DNA of 64,000 nucleotides. It comes from Gemmataceae bacterium (lineage in GTDB: Bacteria; Planctomycetota; Planctomycetia; Gemmatales; Gemmataceae). Made by a program: the position numbers and the translations under genes. The stretch is from the NCBI GenBank assembly GCA_028288765.1, contig JAQGHQ010000414.1, forward strand, positions 40,931-104,930. The letters run 5' to 3'. Shown here piece after piece: positions 42,682 through 50,747 of the stretch. The notes below the pieces were generated by a model. That model saw only the letters and a program-made list of their open reading frames with translations. It was not told where the DNA came from and ran no database searches. Numbering within the stretch: the stretch's first letter is position 1; every line of letters starts with the position of its first letter.

Positions 42682-43746
42682 ATGAGTCGACTTACGGTCG
42701 TCCTGTCGCAGGCCCCGGGGAGGCACCCGGCCAAGCGGGCACTGGAGGAGAGCGTCGTCGCCGCGCTACTGCTCGAACCCGGGCTCGAGGTCTCGGTCGT
42801 CCCGAACCTGTACGACCTCGGCCCGGACCACACCGGCCGGCTGTTCCTCGACGCCGTCCGGGGCGACATGGTCGTGCTCAGCTGGCTCTACCCGCGGGCG
42901 GCGTTCTGGCTCCTCGACCGGGACGGGGTCAAGGGGCACATGGGCGAGGTGAAGCTGAAGCCGCCGGTCGACGAGGACGAATCGGAAGGTGGGGAAGAAG
43001 CGGCCGAAGAGCGGCCGCCCGCCATCGGGGCGGTGGGCGACATCCCGGACCGGCACATCTACTGCCTCGACCTGCGGGATTTCAACAAGGCCGAGCCGTA
43101 CATCGGGGAAATCAAACGGATCGCCGCCGAGTGCCGGGAGCGGCGGGAGGCGAAAGCCCGCGAGAAGGCCGCGAACAGCCCGGCGATCGTCCAGCTCGGG
43201 CTCGCGGTCAACCCGGCTGCCGAGCCGGGCGCGAACGGGCACGCGGCGAACGGGGCACTGGCGGCGTTCACCCCGGACGCCCTGCTCGCCGCGGCGAGCC
43301 GGCGGTGGTATCCGGTGATCGATTACGACCGGTGTACGAATTGCCTCGAATGCCTCGACTTTTGCCTGTTCGGGGTGTACGGCGTCGACTCGATCGAGCG
43401 CATCCTGGTCGAGAATCAGGACCAGTGCAAGAAGGGTTGCCCGGCGTGCAGCCGGGTGTGCCCGCAGCAGGCGATCATCTTCCCGGAGTACAAGTCGGCG
43501 GCGATCGCCGGGGCCGATACCGGGGCGGTCGGCGGGCTGAAGATTGATCTGAGCAAGCTGTTCGGCGGGGACGTGGCCGACGCCCTGTCGATGGCCGTGC
43601 ATGAGCGGGACCGGGAACTGGTGAACGACGGGCGCGAGGCGGTCGGGATGGCGGTCGGCATCCCGAAACGGCAGGAAGGGAAGCCGGCGGGACCGAAGGA
43701 CGACCTCGACAGGCTGGTCGATGACCTGGACAGCCTGGGGCTATGA
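42682..43746 (+). CDS. Protein with two [4Fe-4S] ferredoxin motifs
   Basis: This is a 354-residue protein. Residues 1-200 have a flavodoxin/response-regulator-like alternation at the start (RLTVVLSQAPG, MVVLSWLYPRAAFWLLDRDGVKGHMG) and an acidic stretch (DEDESEGGEEAAEERP), but no known domain is named with confidence. Residues 218-260 hold two clusters: CTNCLECLDFC (Cys218, 221, 224, 228) and CKKGCPACSRVCP (Cys249, 253, 256, 260), with the second binding motif split by the inserted Lys-Gly. A KLFGG-containing tail follows. It probably relays electrons, perhaps to the radical SAM or the lipoyl protein of the same cluster. ATG 42682 is preferred over an earlier in-frame codon because the first residues then begin a beta strand. 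Confidence 0.82.
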   Translation: MSRLTVVLSQAPGRHPAKRALEESVVAALLLEPGLEVSVVPNLYDLGPDHTGRLFLDAVRGDMVVLSWLYPRAAFWLLDRDGVKGHMGEVKLKPPVDEDESEGGEEAAEERPPAIGAVGDIPDRHIYCLDLRDFNKAEPYIGEIKRIAAECRERREAKAREKAANSPAIVQLGLAVNPAAEPGANGHAANGALAAFTPDALLAAASRRWYPVIDYDRCTNCLECLDFCLFGVYGVDSIERILVENQDQCKKGCPACSRVCPQQAIIFPEYKSAAIAGADTGAVGGLKIDLSKLFGGDVADALSMAVHERDRELVNDGREAVGMAVGIPKRQEGKPAGPKDDLDRLVDDLDSLGL

Positions 43747-43764
43747 TGATCTCGGGAGGTGCCC

Positions 43765-43992
43765 ATGAGTGCCGTGAAAGCGGAAGCGATTCGGCTTATC
43801 GAGCGATTGCCGGAAGAGTCCGGCTGGCTCGACGTTGCGTATCGTCTCTACGTCCGGGCCAAGATCGAACAGGGGCTCGCGGACGCCCGGGTCGGGAATG
43901 TCATTCCTCATGACCAGGTGATGCAGGAGATGGGGGAATGGCTCGCATCACTTGGACGACCACTGCCCGCCTCGATCTCCGACGAATCATAG
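43765..43992 (+). CDS. Antitoxin of a type II toxin-antitoxin pair
   Basis: This 75-residue protein has a GGGAGG site five bases before the ATG. The sequence MSAVKAEAIRLIERLPEESGWLDVAYRLYVRAKIEQGLADARVGNVIPHDQVMQEMGEWLAS has the pattern of small antitoxins paired with RelE/ParE toxins (LPEES-W-DV-YRLYVR-KIE-GL-D-G-VI-H). The toxin start lies 55 bp before its stop, the usual antitoxin-first overlap. It should fold with the toxin and repress the pair's transcription, although here the pair is embedded in a longer gene series. Confidence 0.82.
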   Translation: MSAVKAEAIRLIERLPEESGWLDVAYRLYVRAKIEQGLADARVGNVIPHDQVMQEMGEWLASLGRPLPASISDES

Positions 43993-44249
43993 AAGCGATC
44001 GGTCGGGAGTCGTCGATACGGATCGCAGAGAAGTGGGCGGTCAAGTTGTACACCGCAGTCAAGACGCTGGAGACACTTCCCGAGATTGGGTCGCCGGTTG
44101 AGGATCTTCCGTTCGCCGGGCTTCGGGAACATATTGTCGGGCCCTATCGAGTCATCTATCGCTACGACGGGGTCGGGTGCCTCATTCTGACAATACCGCG
44201 TGCCGAGCAGGACCTCCGGCGAGTCATCACGCCGGAGGATCTCCAGTGA
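43938..44249 (+). CDS. RelE/ParE family toxin
   Basis: This is a 103-residue protein with the ParE/RelE pattern: ITWTTTARLDLRRIIEAIGRES, AEKWAVKLYTAVKTLETLPEIGSPVEDL, HIVGPYRVIYRYDG and the end TIPRAEQDLRRVI. ParE members inhibit gyrase and RelE members cut mRNA at the ribosome; which applies cannot be told. It overlaps the antitoxin gene upstream by 55 bp and its stop codon overlaps the GTG start of the terpene cyclase (GTGA at 44246-44249), so cyclase translation may be coupled to that of the toxin. Confidence 0.88.
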   Translation: MARITWTTTARLDLRRIIEAIGRESSIRIAEKWAVKLYTAVKTLETLPEIGSPVEDLPFAGLREHIVGPYRVIYRYDGVGCLILTIPRAEQDLRRVITPEDLQ

Positions 44250-46078
44250 GTGGTATCACCTCAGACCGACTCCGAGCTGCGTACCTCACCGCCCGCGACG
44301 CCCTGCTCGCCGAGCGGGTGCCGGCCGGGCACTGGGTCGGGGAGTTGTCCACGTCGGCGTTATCGACCGCGACGGCGGTCATGGCTCTTCATCTCGTCAA
44401 CCCGTTCGAGCACCGCGACCTCATCGACCGGGGGACCCGCTGGCTTGCCGACCACCAGAACCCGGACGGCGGGTGGGGGGACACGGTCAAGAGCCTCTCG
44501 AACATCTCCACCACCATGCTCTGCCGGGCCGCCCTGGCGCTCACCGGTGCGGAGAAGGAATACCCGGCGGTCGTCGAGAAGGTCGAGGATTACATCACCT
44601 CCTGCGCCGGAAAAACGCCCGAGCGGAGGGCTGCGGCGATCCGGCGGCGGTACGGGAAGGACCACACGTTCTCCGTCCCGATCCTGATGACGTGTGCCCT
44701 GGCGAAGCTCATCCCGTGGCACGAGGTCCCGCGGCTGCCGTTCGAACTGGCGTGCCTGCCGCAATCCTGGTACCGGTTCGCGAAGATGCCGGTCGTGAGC
44801 TACGCCCTCCCGGCGCTCATCGCGATCGGGCAGTGCGTCCACGCCCACCGGCGGTCCGCGAACCCCGTGCGGAACGTGGTCCGCTGGCTCGCGAAGCGGC
44901 TCAGCCTGAAGGTTCTCCGCCGCATCCAGCCGACGAGCGGCGGGTATCTGGAAGCGACCCCGTTGACGAGTTTCGTCACGATGGCGCTGGCGTCGATCCG
45001 CCGGCGGCGGTCGGCAGCCGAACAAAGGGTGATCGACGAGGGCGTGAGGTTCCTCGTGAGATCGGTCCGCTCGGACGGGAGCTGGCCGATCGACACGAAC
45101 CTGGCGACGTGGGTGACGACGCTGAGCGTGAACGCCCTCGCCGCGGCAGGCGATCTGGACTCGCTCGACACGAAAGAGGCGATCCTCGCGTGGCTCCTGG
45201 GGCAGCAATACCGGGAGCGGCACCCGTACACCGGGGCCGATCCCGGCGGCTGGGCCTGGACCGACCTGCCCGGCGGGGTTCCCGACTGCGACGATACCCC
45301 GGGAGCGATCCTGGCACTCTATCACTTCGGATACGCCTACCACCCTCTCTACTCGGTTCGATGGGTCGTTCGCCTGCAAAACGCGAATGGCGGTTGGCCG
45401 ACGTTCTGTCGTGGTTGGGGCACGCTCCCTTTCGACCGGAGTGGGTCCGACCTCACGGCGCATGCCCTGCGATCACTCTCTGTATGGGCGAAGAGGTTTG
45501 AAAATGACCAGAAAGGCTGGGCGGGAAAACCAGAAGACAAGTACCGCTTCTTACTGGCGGTGAAAAGTCTGACCTGGAAACAATACTACGGGCTCATCGC
45601 TCGGGGGCTCGGCTATCTCGCACGCGAGCAACGCCCTGACGGGAGCTGGCTCCCCCTCTGGTTCGGCAACCAGCACGCCCCGGACGACATCAACCCGGTG
45701 TACGGTACTAGCCGGGTGCTCGCTGCCTACCGCGACCTCGAACTAACGAGCAAGCAGGAGTGCAAGCGCGGCGTCGACTACCTACTCGCTGTGCAGAATG
45801 ACGACGGCGGGTGGGGCGGGGCGAAGGGCTGCCCGTCGAGTGTCGAGGAAACCGCGCTCGCTGTCGAAGTACTCCTTGATCTCGCGCCGGGCGAGGAGGC
45901 CGGGCGGGGCCTCGTGTGGCTGATGGAGGCCGTGGAGTCGGGCCGGTTCCGGGACCCGAGCCCGATCGGGTTCTACTTCGCGAAGCTGTGGTACTTCGAA
46001 AAGCTGTACCCGCTGATCTTCACCGTCGCGGCGCTGGGGCGGACGGCAAGAAAAGACAATGGCCACAAAGAGGCATAA
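44246..46078 (+). CDS. Class II terpene (squalene-hopene type) cyclase
   Basis: This 610-residue protein starts from a GTG overlapping the toxin stop. It is an alpha/alpha barrel of the squalene/oxidosqualene cyclase superfamily with several QW repeats: QNPDGGWGD (71), QNANGGW, EQRPDGSW and QNDDGGWGG. The acid motif is D347-C-D349-D350-T (PDCDDTP), matching the DxDD of class II cyclases that protonate an alkene, so it should cyclise a linear isoprenoid without ionising a diphosphate. It is shorter than typical SHC (630-720) and departs from it elsewhere, so squalene may not be the substrate; tetraprenyl or other polyprenyl chains are possible, given the prenyl synthase fusion 1.4 kb downstream. 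The last residues (RKDNGHKEA) and stop come from a palindromic repeat. Confidence 0.88.
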   Translation: MSGITSDRLRAAYLTARDALLAERVPAGHWVGELSTSALSTATAVMALHLVNPFEHRDLIDRGTRWLADHQNPDGGWGDTVKSLSNISTTMLCRAALALTGAEKEYPAVVEKVEDYITSCAGKTPERRAAAIRRRYGKDHTFSVPILMTCALAKLIPWHEVPRLPFELACLPQSWYRFAKMPVVSYALPALIAIGQCVHAHRRSANPVRNVVRWLAKRLSLKVLRRIQPTSGGYLEATPLTSFVTMALASIRRRRSAAEQRVIDEGVRFLVRSVRSDGSWPIDTNLATWVTTLSVNALAAAGDLDSLDTKEAILAWLLGQQYRERHPYTGADPGGWAWTDLPGGVPDCDDTPGAILALYHFGYAYHPLYSVRWVVRLQNANGGWPTFCRGWGTLPFDRSGSDLTAHALRSLSVWAKRFENDQKGWAGKPEDKYRFLLAVKSLTWKQYYGLIARGLGYLAREQRPDGSWLPLWFGNQHAPDDINPVYGTSRVLAAYRDLELTSKQECKRGVDYLLAVQNDDGGWGGAKGCPSSVEETALAVEVLLDLAPGEEAGRGLVWLMEAVESGRFRDPSPIGFYFAKLWYFEKLYPLIFTVAALGRTARKDNGHKEA

Positions 46079-46291
46079 AAAGACACGAAAAGTTGAACAT
46101 CTGAATGGACGCTTCGCGGGGCGCGACCGTCCGCCCGGGGCGTTGCCCCGGGCCAAGCGGTGTCAGCCCGTTGGGCTGAAAACCTCGGCGGACGAATAGT
46201 CCGAAGGACTGACAGCACTTAGCCCGGGGCAACGCCCCGGGCGGATTGAATGCGCTTCATTTTTGTGCTTTTTGTGCTTCTTTGCGGCCAT
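46057..46291. repeat. Nested palindromic repeats after the cyclase gene
   Basis: The outer arms are AATGGCCACAAAGAGGCATA (46059 onward) and TTTGTGCTTCTTTGCGGCCATT (to about 46291), the family seen at 33595-33702. Inside is a second, perfect 23-bp inverted repeat (46131-46153 and 46222-46244, CCGCCCGGGGCGTTGCCCC type), which encloses CAGCCCG-TTG-GGCTG and GTCC-GAA-GGAC hairpins. The left outer arm supplies the final codons of the cyclase. This looks like one element inserted into another. Confidence 0.75.
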
Positions 46292-46298
46292 TCCGTCT

Positions 46299-47279
46299 TT
46301 ACTTCTTCGGCATGGGCGGCAGGATCGGCTTGAACTCGCCTTTCCCCTTGCGGTCGAGGTTCTTGTTCAGGTCGGCCGGGTCGAACTCCACCTTGGCCCC
46401 GGCTTCCGGGACCTTGGTCTTGGCGCTCCACAGGACCGCGTTCACCACCACCCGGCGGAAGTCCTCGTCCGCCCAGTTCCGGTGGAAGTGCCCGCCGGTG
46501 AACCCGAAGCTCCGCCCGCCGTCCTTCCGCTCGAACGCCCACGCCATTGTCTCGATCTGCCCGGCCCGGGCCTTCGCGGCGGGCGTCCCGCGGGTGCCGT
46601 CCGGCGGGAGGGCCTGGAGGATTGGGGTGACCCCCTTCAGGTCGTCCACGAACCGCATGTTGTAGTACCACTCGTCCCGGAGGGTGAACGGCTTCACCCC
46701 GCGGGTGATCGGGTGCTTCGGCAGGGTCCGGATCTCCGCGTCCCAGTGCGGGTTGATCGAGAACCCGGTCTCGTAGTACCCGCCCAGCCAGCTCTGGACC
46801 GTCGGCCCCACCTTCGCCGGGTATTCGACCGCGTAGTGCAAATTCACCCACCCGGCGCCGCGGTCGAGCTGCTTCTGGATCAGGGCCGTCCGTTCCGGCT
46901 TCTGGATCGCCGGGTGGCCGCCGCCCCCGTCCATGAACATCACCACGCAGTCGGCGGACTCGAACAACTTTTCATTCTTCGGCCAGCCGTCCCGCGCCAT
47001 GATCGGCCACACGCCCGGGGTCTGTTTCAGCAGGTCCGCCAGGATCGCGGTGCCGGCAAAGAACTCGTGGTCCCCGGGGCCGTGGCTCTGGCGGCCCGCG
47101 ACGAGGAGGACTCGTTTCCCCTGGTAGTCGGCCGGCGGCTCGACCTCCAGGGGGACCTTCGACTGGTTGTAGGGGTCGACCTTGGGTTCGTCCGCGCCGG
47201 TCATGCCGGTCACGGGGGCGGGCCCGAGGGCGAGAGAGGACGCTGAGAGGAACATGAGGGTGGAGAGGAAGCGGGTCAT
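46299..47279 (-). CDS. Exported ThuA-domain protein
   Basis: This is a 326-residue protein with a signal peptide (TRFLSTLMFLSASSLALGPAPVTG). The ThuA/trehalose-utilisation fold is shown by KRVLLVAGRQSHGPGDHEFFAGTAILADLL, ADCVVMFMDGGGGHPAI, GAGWVNLHYAVEYP, WLGGYYETGF, HPITRGVKPFTLRDEWYYNMRF and the late GRSFGFTGGHFHRNW. ThuA-type proteins are class I glutamine-amidotransferase-like; in planctomycetes they are very common, often exported, and probably bind or process carbohydrates, but their reaction is not known. It is transcribed against the cluster on either side, ending in the palindromic repeat, and is probably not part of the terpenoid genes. Met 47279 gives the signal peptide; the longer frame does not. 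Confidence 0.88.
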   Translation of the reverse strand: MTRFLSTLMFLSASSLALGPAPVTGMTGADEPKVDPYNQSKVPLEVEPPADYQGKRVLLVAGRQSHGPGDHEFFAGTAILADLLKQTPGVWPIMARDGWPKNEKLFESADCVVMFMDGGGGHPAIQKPERTALIQKQLDRGAGWVNLHYAVEYPAKVGPTVQSWLGGYYETGFSINPHWDAEIRTLPKHPITRGVKPFTLRDEWYYNMRFVDDLKGVTPILQALPPDGTRGTPAAKARAGQIETMAWAFERKDGGRSFGFTGGHFHRNWADEDFRRVVVNAVLWSAKTKVPEAGAKVEFDPADLNKNLDRKGKGEFKPILPPMPKK

Positions 47280-47512
47280 CGGGTGTAAGACTCCGTCGGC
47301 GGGGAGGTATGTGTGTCCGGGCGCGATGTGAGTGCAGCAAACCACGCCGCCGGCCCGAAGGCAAGCGGCGTTTTTGGTTGATTCCGGCCGGCGGTCTGGC
47401 AAACTAGGTCGGTCGCCCGCCGCCTGCCCGCCCCGCCCGACGTTCCGTATCCTTCTCCCTGCCTCGGTACGCGGGCCGCCCCCCGCCACCCGCCCACGCC
47501 AAGGGAACCCAC

Positions 47513-49342
47513 GTGACCGCCGTCGACACGCTCCCGGAATCCCCGACCGAAACCGCCCGCCCGAAGAAGCCGAACACCGCCGCATTCAAGGCCGTGCCCG
47601 AGACCCGTGCACTGCGGGACACGGTCCGGGCCGCGGTCCAGGGCTTCTGTAAGACCCTCGACCGGTCGAAGCCGCTCACCAAGGACTCGAGCCGGGAGAC
47701 GGCCGAGACAATCCTCCGGTCGCTCGGGCTCGGCGAACAGTACCTCGGCTTCACGATGGTGATGCTGACCAACGAGTTCTGGCGGGATCAGGTGGCCGCG
47801 ATCCCGTTCCACCGCCGGCTCATGCTCCTTCCCCACTGTTTGAAGAACGCCGAGGGGTGCCCCGCCGACTACGACGAGTTCGGGCTCGACTGCAAGAAGT
47901 GCGGGGCCTGCCACGTCGGCGACTTCCGGACCAAGGCCGAACAGCTCGGGTACAAGGTGCTGGTGAGCGAGGGGACGCCGATCGTCCTGAAGATCATCGT
48001 CTCCGGGCACGTGGACGCGATCGTCGGGGTGGCCTGTCTGAACGTGTTGGAGAAGGCGTTCGACAAGGTCCTGCTCACCGGAATCCCGTGCATCGCCACC
48101 CCACTCCTCTCGAGCAACTGTAAGAACACGTCGGTAGACAACGACTGGGTATTCGAGTCGATCGACCTGCACACCCCCCCGACGCCGACCAAGACCAAGA
48201 CGTACGTGCATCTGATGCGGGCCGCGAACGGGCTGTTCGAGGAGCCCGAGCTGAGTCGGCTGGTCCCCCGGGTGCGGGGCGGGGTAGCGGTATCGCGGGG
48301 TGGTGAGGTGGCGACGAAACCCGCTTCTGCTACCGACCCGCTCGTCCGCCACGAAGCCATCGCCTACGACTTCCTGTCCCGCGGAGGGAAGCGGTCGCGG
48401 CCGTTCATCACTCTCGCGGCATACGACGCCTTGAAAGGCGGCCCGGCCACCCTCTCCGACACCGGCTGGGAGCTGGCCGACCCGGTGAAGCGGGCCGCGC
48501 TCGCCATCGAGACGTTTCACAAGGCCAGTCTCGTCCACGACGACATCGAGGACGACGACGCCTACCGGTACGGGCACGAAACGCTACACCGGGTTCACGG
48601 GGTCGGGACTGCGATCAACGTCGGCGACTACCTGATCGGGCTCGGCTACCGGCTGGTCAGCCGGGACCGGAAGGAGCTCGGGGCGGACGTGGCCGCCGAC
48701 GTCCTCGACAAGCTCGCCGACGCCCACCTGAAGCTGTCCGAAGGGCAGGGGGCCGAGCTCCTCTGGCGCGACGCCGCCGACCAGACCCTGACCACGCTCG
48801 ACGCGCTGAAGATCTACGCCCTCAAGACGTCACCGGCGTTCGAGGCCGCTCTCTACACCGGCGTCCGACTCGCCGGCGCGGCCGACCCGTACGAGAAGAT
48901 GATCGCCGACTTCAGCCGGAACGTCGGGGTCGCGTTCCAGATCCTGAACGACATCAAGGACTGGGCCGGGGACGACGACAACAAGCTCGTCGCCGGTCAG
49001 GACGTCCTCGCCGCCCGGCCGACGCTTCTGCTCGCGCTGGCGCTCGAAGGCTCGTCACCCGCCCGGAAGGAACAACTCCTCCACCTGATCCGGCAGTCCC
49101 GGACCGGCGGGGCCGACACGGACGCGGTGGTCGGTCGCGTGCGGGAGCTTTACTTCGCCGCAAACGTCTTCGAGAAAGCGGACAAGCTGGTGGACAAATT
49201 CCGGGCCAAGGCGGAGGGGCTGGCCGACGAGGTCCAGCCGACCGAGCTCCGGGAACTGCTCTACTACCTTGTGGACACGGTGCTGGAAAAGCCCGAGCTT
49301 CCGAAAGCTGGGGTCACCCAGTTCGTCGAACTGGGGCGGTAG
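47513..49342 (+). CDS. DUF116 domain fused to polyprenyl diphosphate synthase
   Basis: This 609-residue protein starts from GTG. Residues about 90-235 are DUF116: LPHCLKNAEGCPADYDEFGLDCKKCGACHVGDF (Cys109, 116, 127, 130, 133), then a Rossmann-like VDAIVGVACLNVLE and GIPCIATPLLSSNC; the five to eight cysteines suggest metal or Fe-S binding. Residues about 275-609 are a trans-isoprenyl diphosphate synthase: FLSRGGKRSRPFITL, first Asp-rich motif DDIEDDD (343-349), GDYLIGLGY, GQGAELLWR, KTSPAFEAALYTG, and second motif NDIKD (479-483), where the first Asp of DDxxD is Asn. It should condense IPP with an allylic diphosphate; chain length is unknown. The fusion and the neighbouring cyclase suggest a joint pathway. 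Confidence 0.88.
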   Translation: MTAVDTLPESPTETARPKKPNTAAFKAVPETRALRDTVRAAVQGFCKTLDRSKPLTKDSSRETAETILRSLGLGEQYLGFTMVMLTNEFWRDQVAAIPFHRRLMLLPHCLKNAEGCPADYDEFGLDCKKCGACHVGDFRTKAEQLGYKVLVSEGTPIVLKIIVSGHVDAIVGVACLNVLEKAFDKVLLTGIPCIATPLLSSNCKNTSVDNDWVFESIDLHTPPTPTKTKTYVHLMRAANGLFEEPELSRLVPRVRGGVAVSRGGEVATKPASATDPLVRHEAIAYDFLSRGGKRSRPFITLAAYDALKGGPATLSDTGWELADPVKRAALAIETFHKASLVHDDIEDDDAYRYGHETLHRVHGVGTAINVGDYLIGLGYRLVSRDRKELGADVAADVLDKLADAHLKLSEGQGAELLWRDAADQTLTTLDALKIYALKTSPAFEAALYTGVRLAGAADPYEKMIADFSRNVGVAFQILNDIKDWAGDDDNKLVAGQDVLAARPTLLLALALEGSSPARKEQLLHLIRQSRTGGADTDAVVGRVRELYFAANVFEKADKLVDKFRAKAEGLADEVQPTELRELLYYLVDTVLEKPELPKAGVTQFVELGR

Positions 49343-49498
49343 ACCGCTTTCCCCCGGCCGGGGCGTTCCGTCCGTAGGCTCAGGGCGGGAGCCCTGGGCG
49401 GCCTACCCGGACGGTCCGCGTCGGTCCGCCCCTGGTGGGAGGCCGCCCCGGGGTACCATCGGGTTCGCCACCGGATTCCGGAACCGGGGCGTGAGCGT

Positions 49499-49559
49499 TG
49501 TAGGGTGGGCACCGCCCACCTCTTGCCTTCAGGTCTTGGTGGGCGGTGCCCACCCTACA
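49499..49559. repeat. Perfect 22-bp palindrome, TAGGGTGGGCACCGCCCACC family
   Basis: Arms 49499-49520 and 49538-49559 are perfectly complementary with a 17-nt loop. The outer part matches the shorter hairpin at 4049-4080. It sits in a 350-bp gap between the DUF116 fusion gene and the HEAT lipoprotein gene; the rest of that gap holds a candidate promoter and nothing else recognisable. Confidence 0.8.
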
Positions 49560-49615
49560 TGGGAACCGTCTGGAATCGCAGGCGAACCCGGCACCATCAC
49601 ATCGCAGACTTCCGG

Positions 49616-49644
49616 TTGACCGCCACAGCGGTCGACGCTATCCC
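49616..49644 (+). promoter_or_regulatory. Candidate sigma70-type promoter of the HEAT lipoprotein gene
   Basis: TTGACC (49616-49621) and TATCCC (49639-49644) are separated by exactly 17 bases and lie about 50 bp before the GTG start at 49693. Found by eye, unconfirmed. Confidence 0.4.
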
Positions 49645-49692
49645 CCACCAATCTCGTCGGACTATTCGCGGCCGCCGGACCGGGGGTGTGGG

Positions 49693-50619
49693 GTGTACCG
49701 GGTACTACCGATCGCCGGATTTGCCGTGGCGGCGCTCACCCTGACCGGGTGCGCCGGGACGTGGGACACTCTCACCAGCCGGAAGTTCCGGAAGGAGCCG
49801 GTCACCACGGTCAAGCATCTGATCAGTCCGGAAGACCCGATGGTCGTCCTGCGGGCGAGCCCGCCGCGGGAGGGGGACGAACGGGCGAAGGCGATGAACC
49901 GGCTGAAGGAGCCGCTGGCGGCCGGGTTGACCCAGCAAGACCAGGACGAGGTGATCGACCTCCTCGCCCGGACAGCGATCAAGGACACGAGCCCGGTACT
50001 GCGACTGGCCGCGATCGAAGCCCTCGGGCGGTTCGACGACCCCCGGGCGGCCGGAATCCTGATGATCGCCTACCAAAAGGCCCACGGCCGGACCGACGGC
50101 GCCCCGGACCCGTTCCGCCCCGACCCGGGGGTGCAGCAGACGGGCGGGCTCGCGGGGCGGGTGCCGGGCCGCCCGACATCTCTCCAGCTCACCCCGCCGA
50201 CCGGGTTCCCCCCTGAGACGGTGGAGGCGATCCGGTGTCGGGCGCTCGAGGCGGTCGGCCGGACCGGCGGTCCGGAAGGGGTACGGTTCCTGGCGTCGGT
50301 CGCCGACGGGCCGGGCTCGGACGCCGCCCCGGAGGGGGCGGACGAGCGCGAGGTTCGGCTGGCCGCCCTTCGCGGCCTCGGGAAGTGCCGCCAGCCCGAG
50401 GCGGTCGTCGCGCTCGCGCACGTGCTGGCCGCCGAGACCGGGAAGGACACAGCGGTCGCCGGCCGGGCGCACGCCGGGCTCGTCCGACTGACGGGGAAGA
50501 AGCTCCCGCCCGACCCGCAGCAGTGGGACGCGGTCGTGCAGGCGGGGGTGGTCATTTCCCCCGAACCGACCTGGGTCGACTCCGCCGTCGAGACCGCGGC
50601 AGGGTGGGTCAAGCGCTGA
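49693..50619 (+). CDS. HEAT-repeat lipoprotein
   Basis: This is a 308-residue protein from the GTG at 49693, which gives a lipoprotein signal with a good lipobox (VYRVLPIAGFAVAALTLTGCAGTW). The mature chain has HEAT-type helical repeats: IKDTSPVLRLAAIEALGRFDDPRAAGILMIAY, FPPETVEAIRCRALEAVGRTGGPEGVRFLASVA, EREVRLAALRGLGKCRQPEAVVALAHVLA and VAGRAHAGLVRLTGKK. HEAT arrays are protein-interaction surfaces; the lipid anchor places it on the periplasmic side of a membrane. No enzyme domain is seen. The open frame begins at 49546, but that stretch covers the intergenic repeat and promoter. Confidence 0.8.
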   Translation: MYRVLPIAGFAVAALTLTGCAGTWDTLTSRKFRKEPVTTVKHLISPEDPMVVLRASPPREGDERAKAMNRLKEPLAAGLTQQDQDEVIDLLARTAIKDTSPVLRLAAIEALGRFDDPRAAGILMIAYQKAHGRTDGAPDPFRPDPGVQQTGGLAGRVPGRPTSLQLTPPTGFPPETVEAIRCRALEAVGRTGGPEGVRFLASVADGPGSDAAPEGADEREVRLAALRGLGKCRQPEAVVALAHVLAAETGKDTAVAGRAHAGLVRLTGKKLPPDPQQWDAVVQAGVVISPEPTWVDSAVETAAGWVKR

Positions 50620-50747
50620 ACGCGGAACGGGGAGTGCGGACCGCAGAACACAGAATAAAACAGGTGTGAACGAGACCCCACCCTGGCGGTTTCGGGTCTT
50701 CTTTTCTGTTCCGCACTTCGCGATCGATGCCCTTTCCTGAGTCACCC

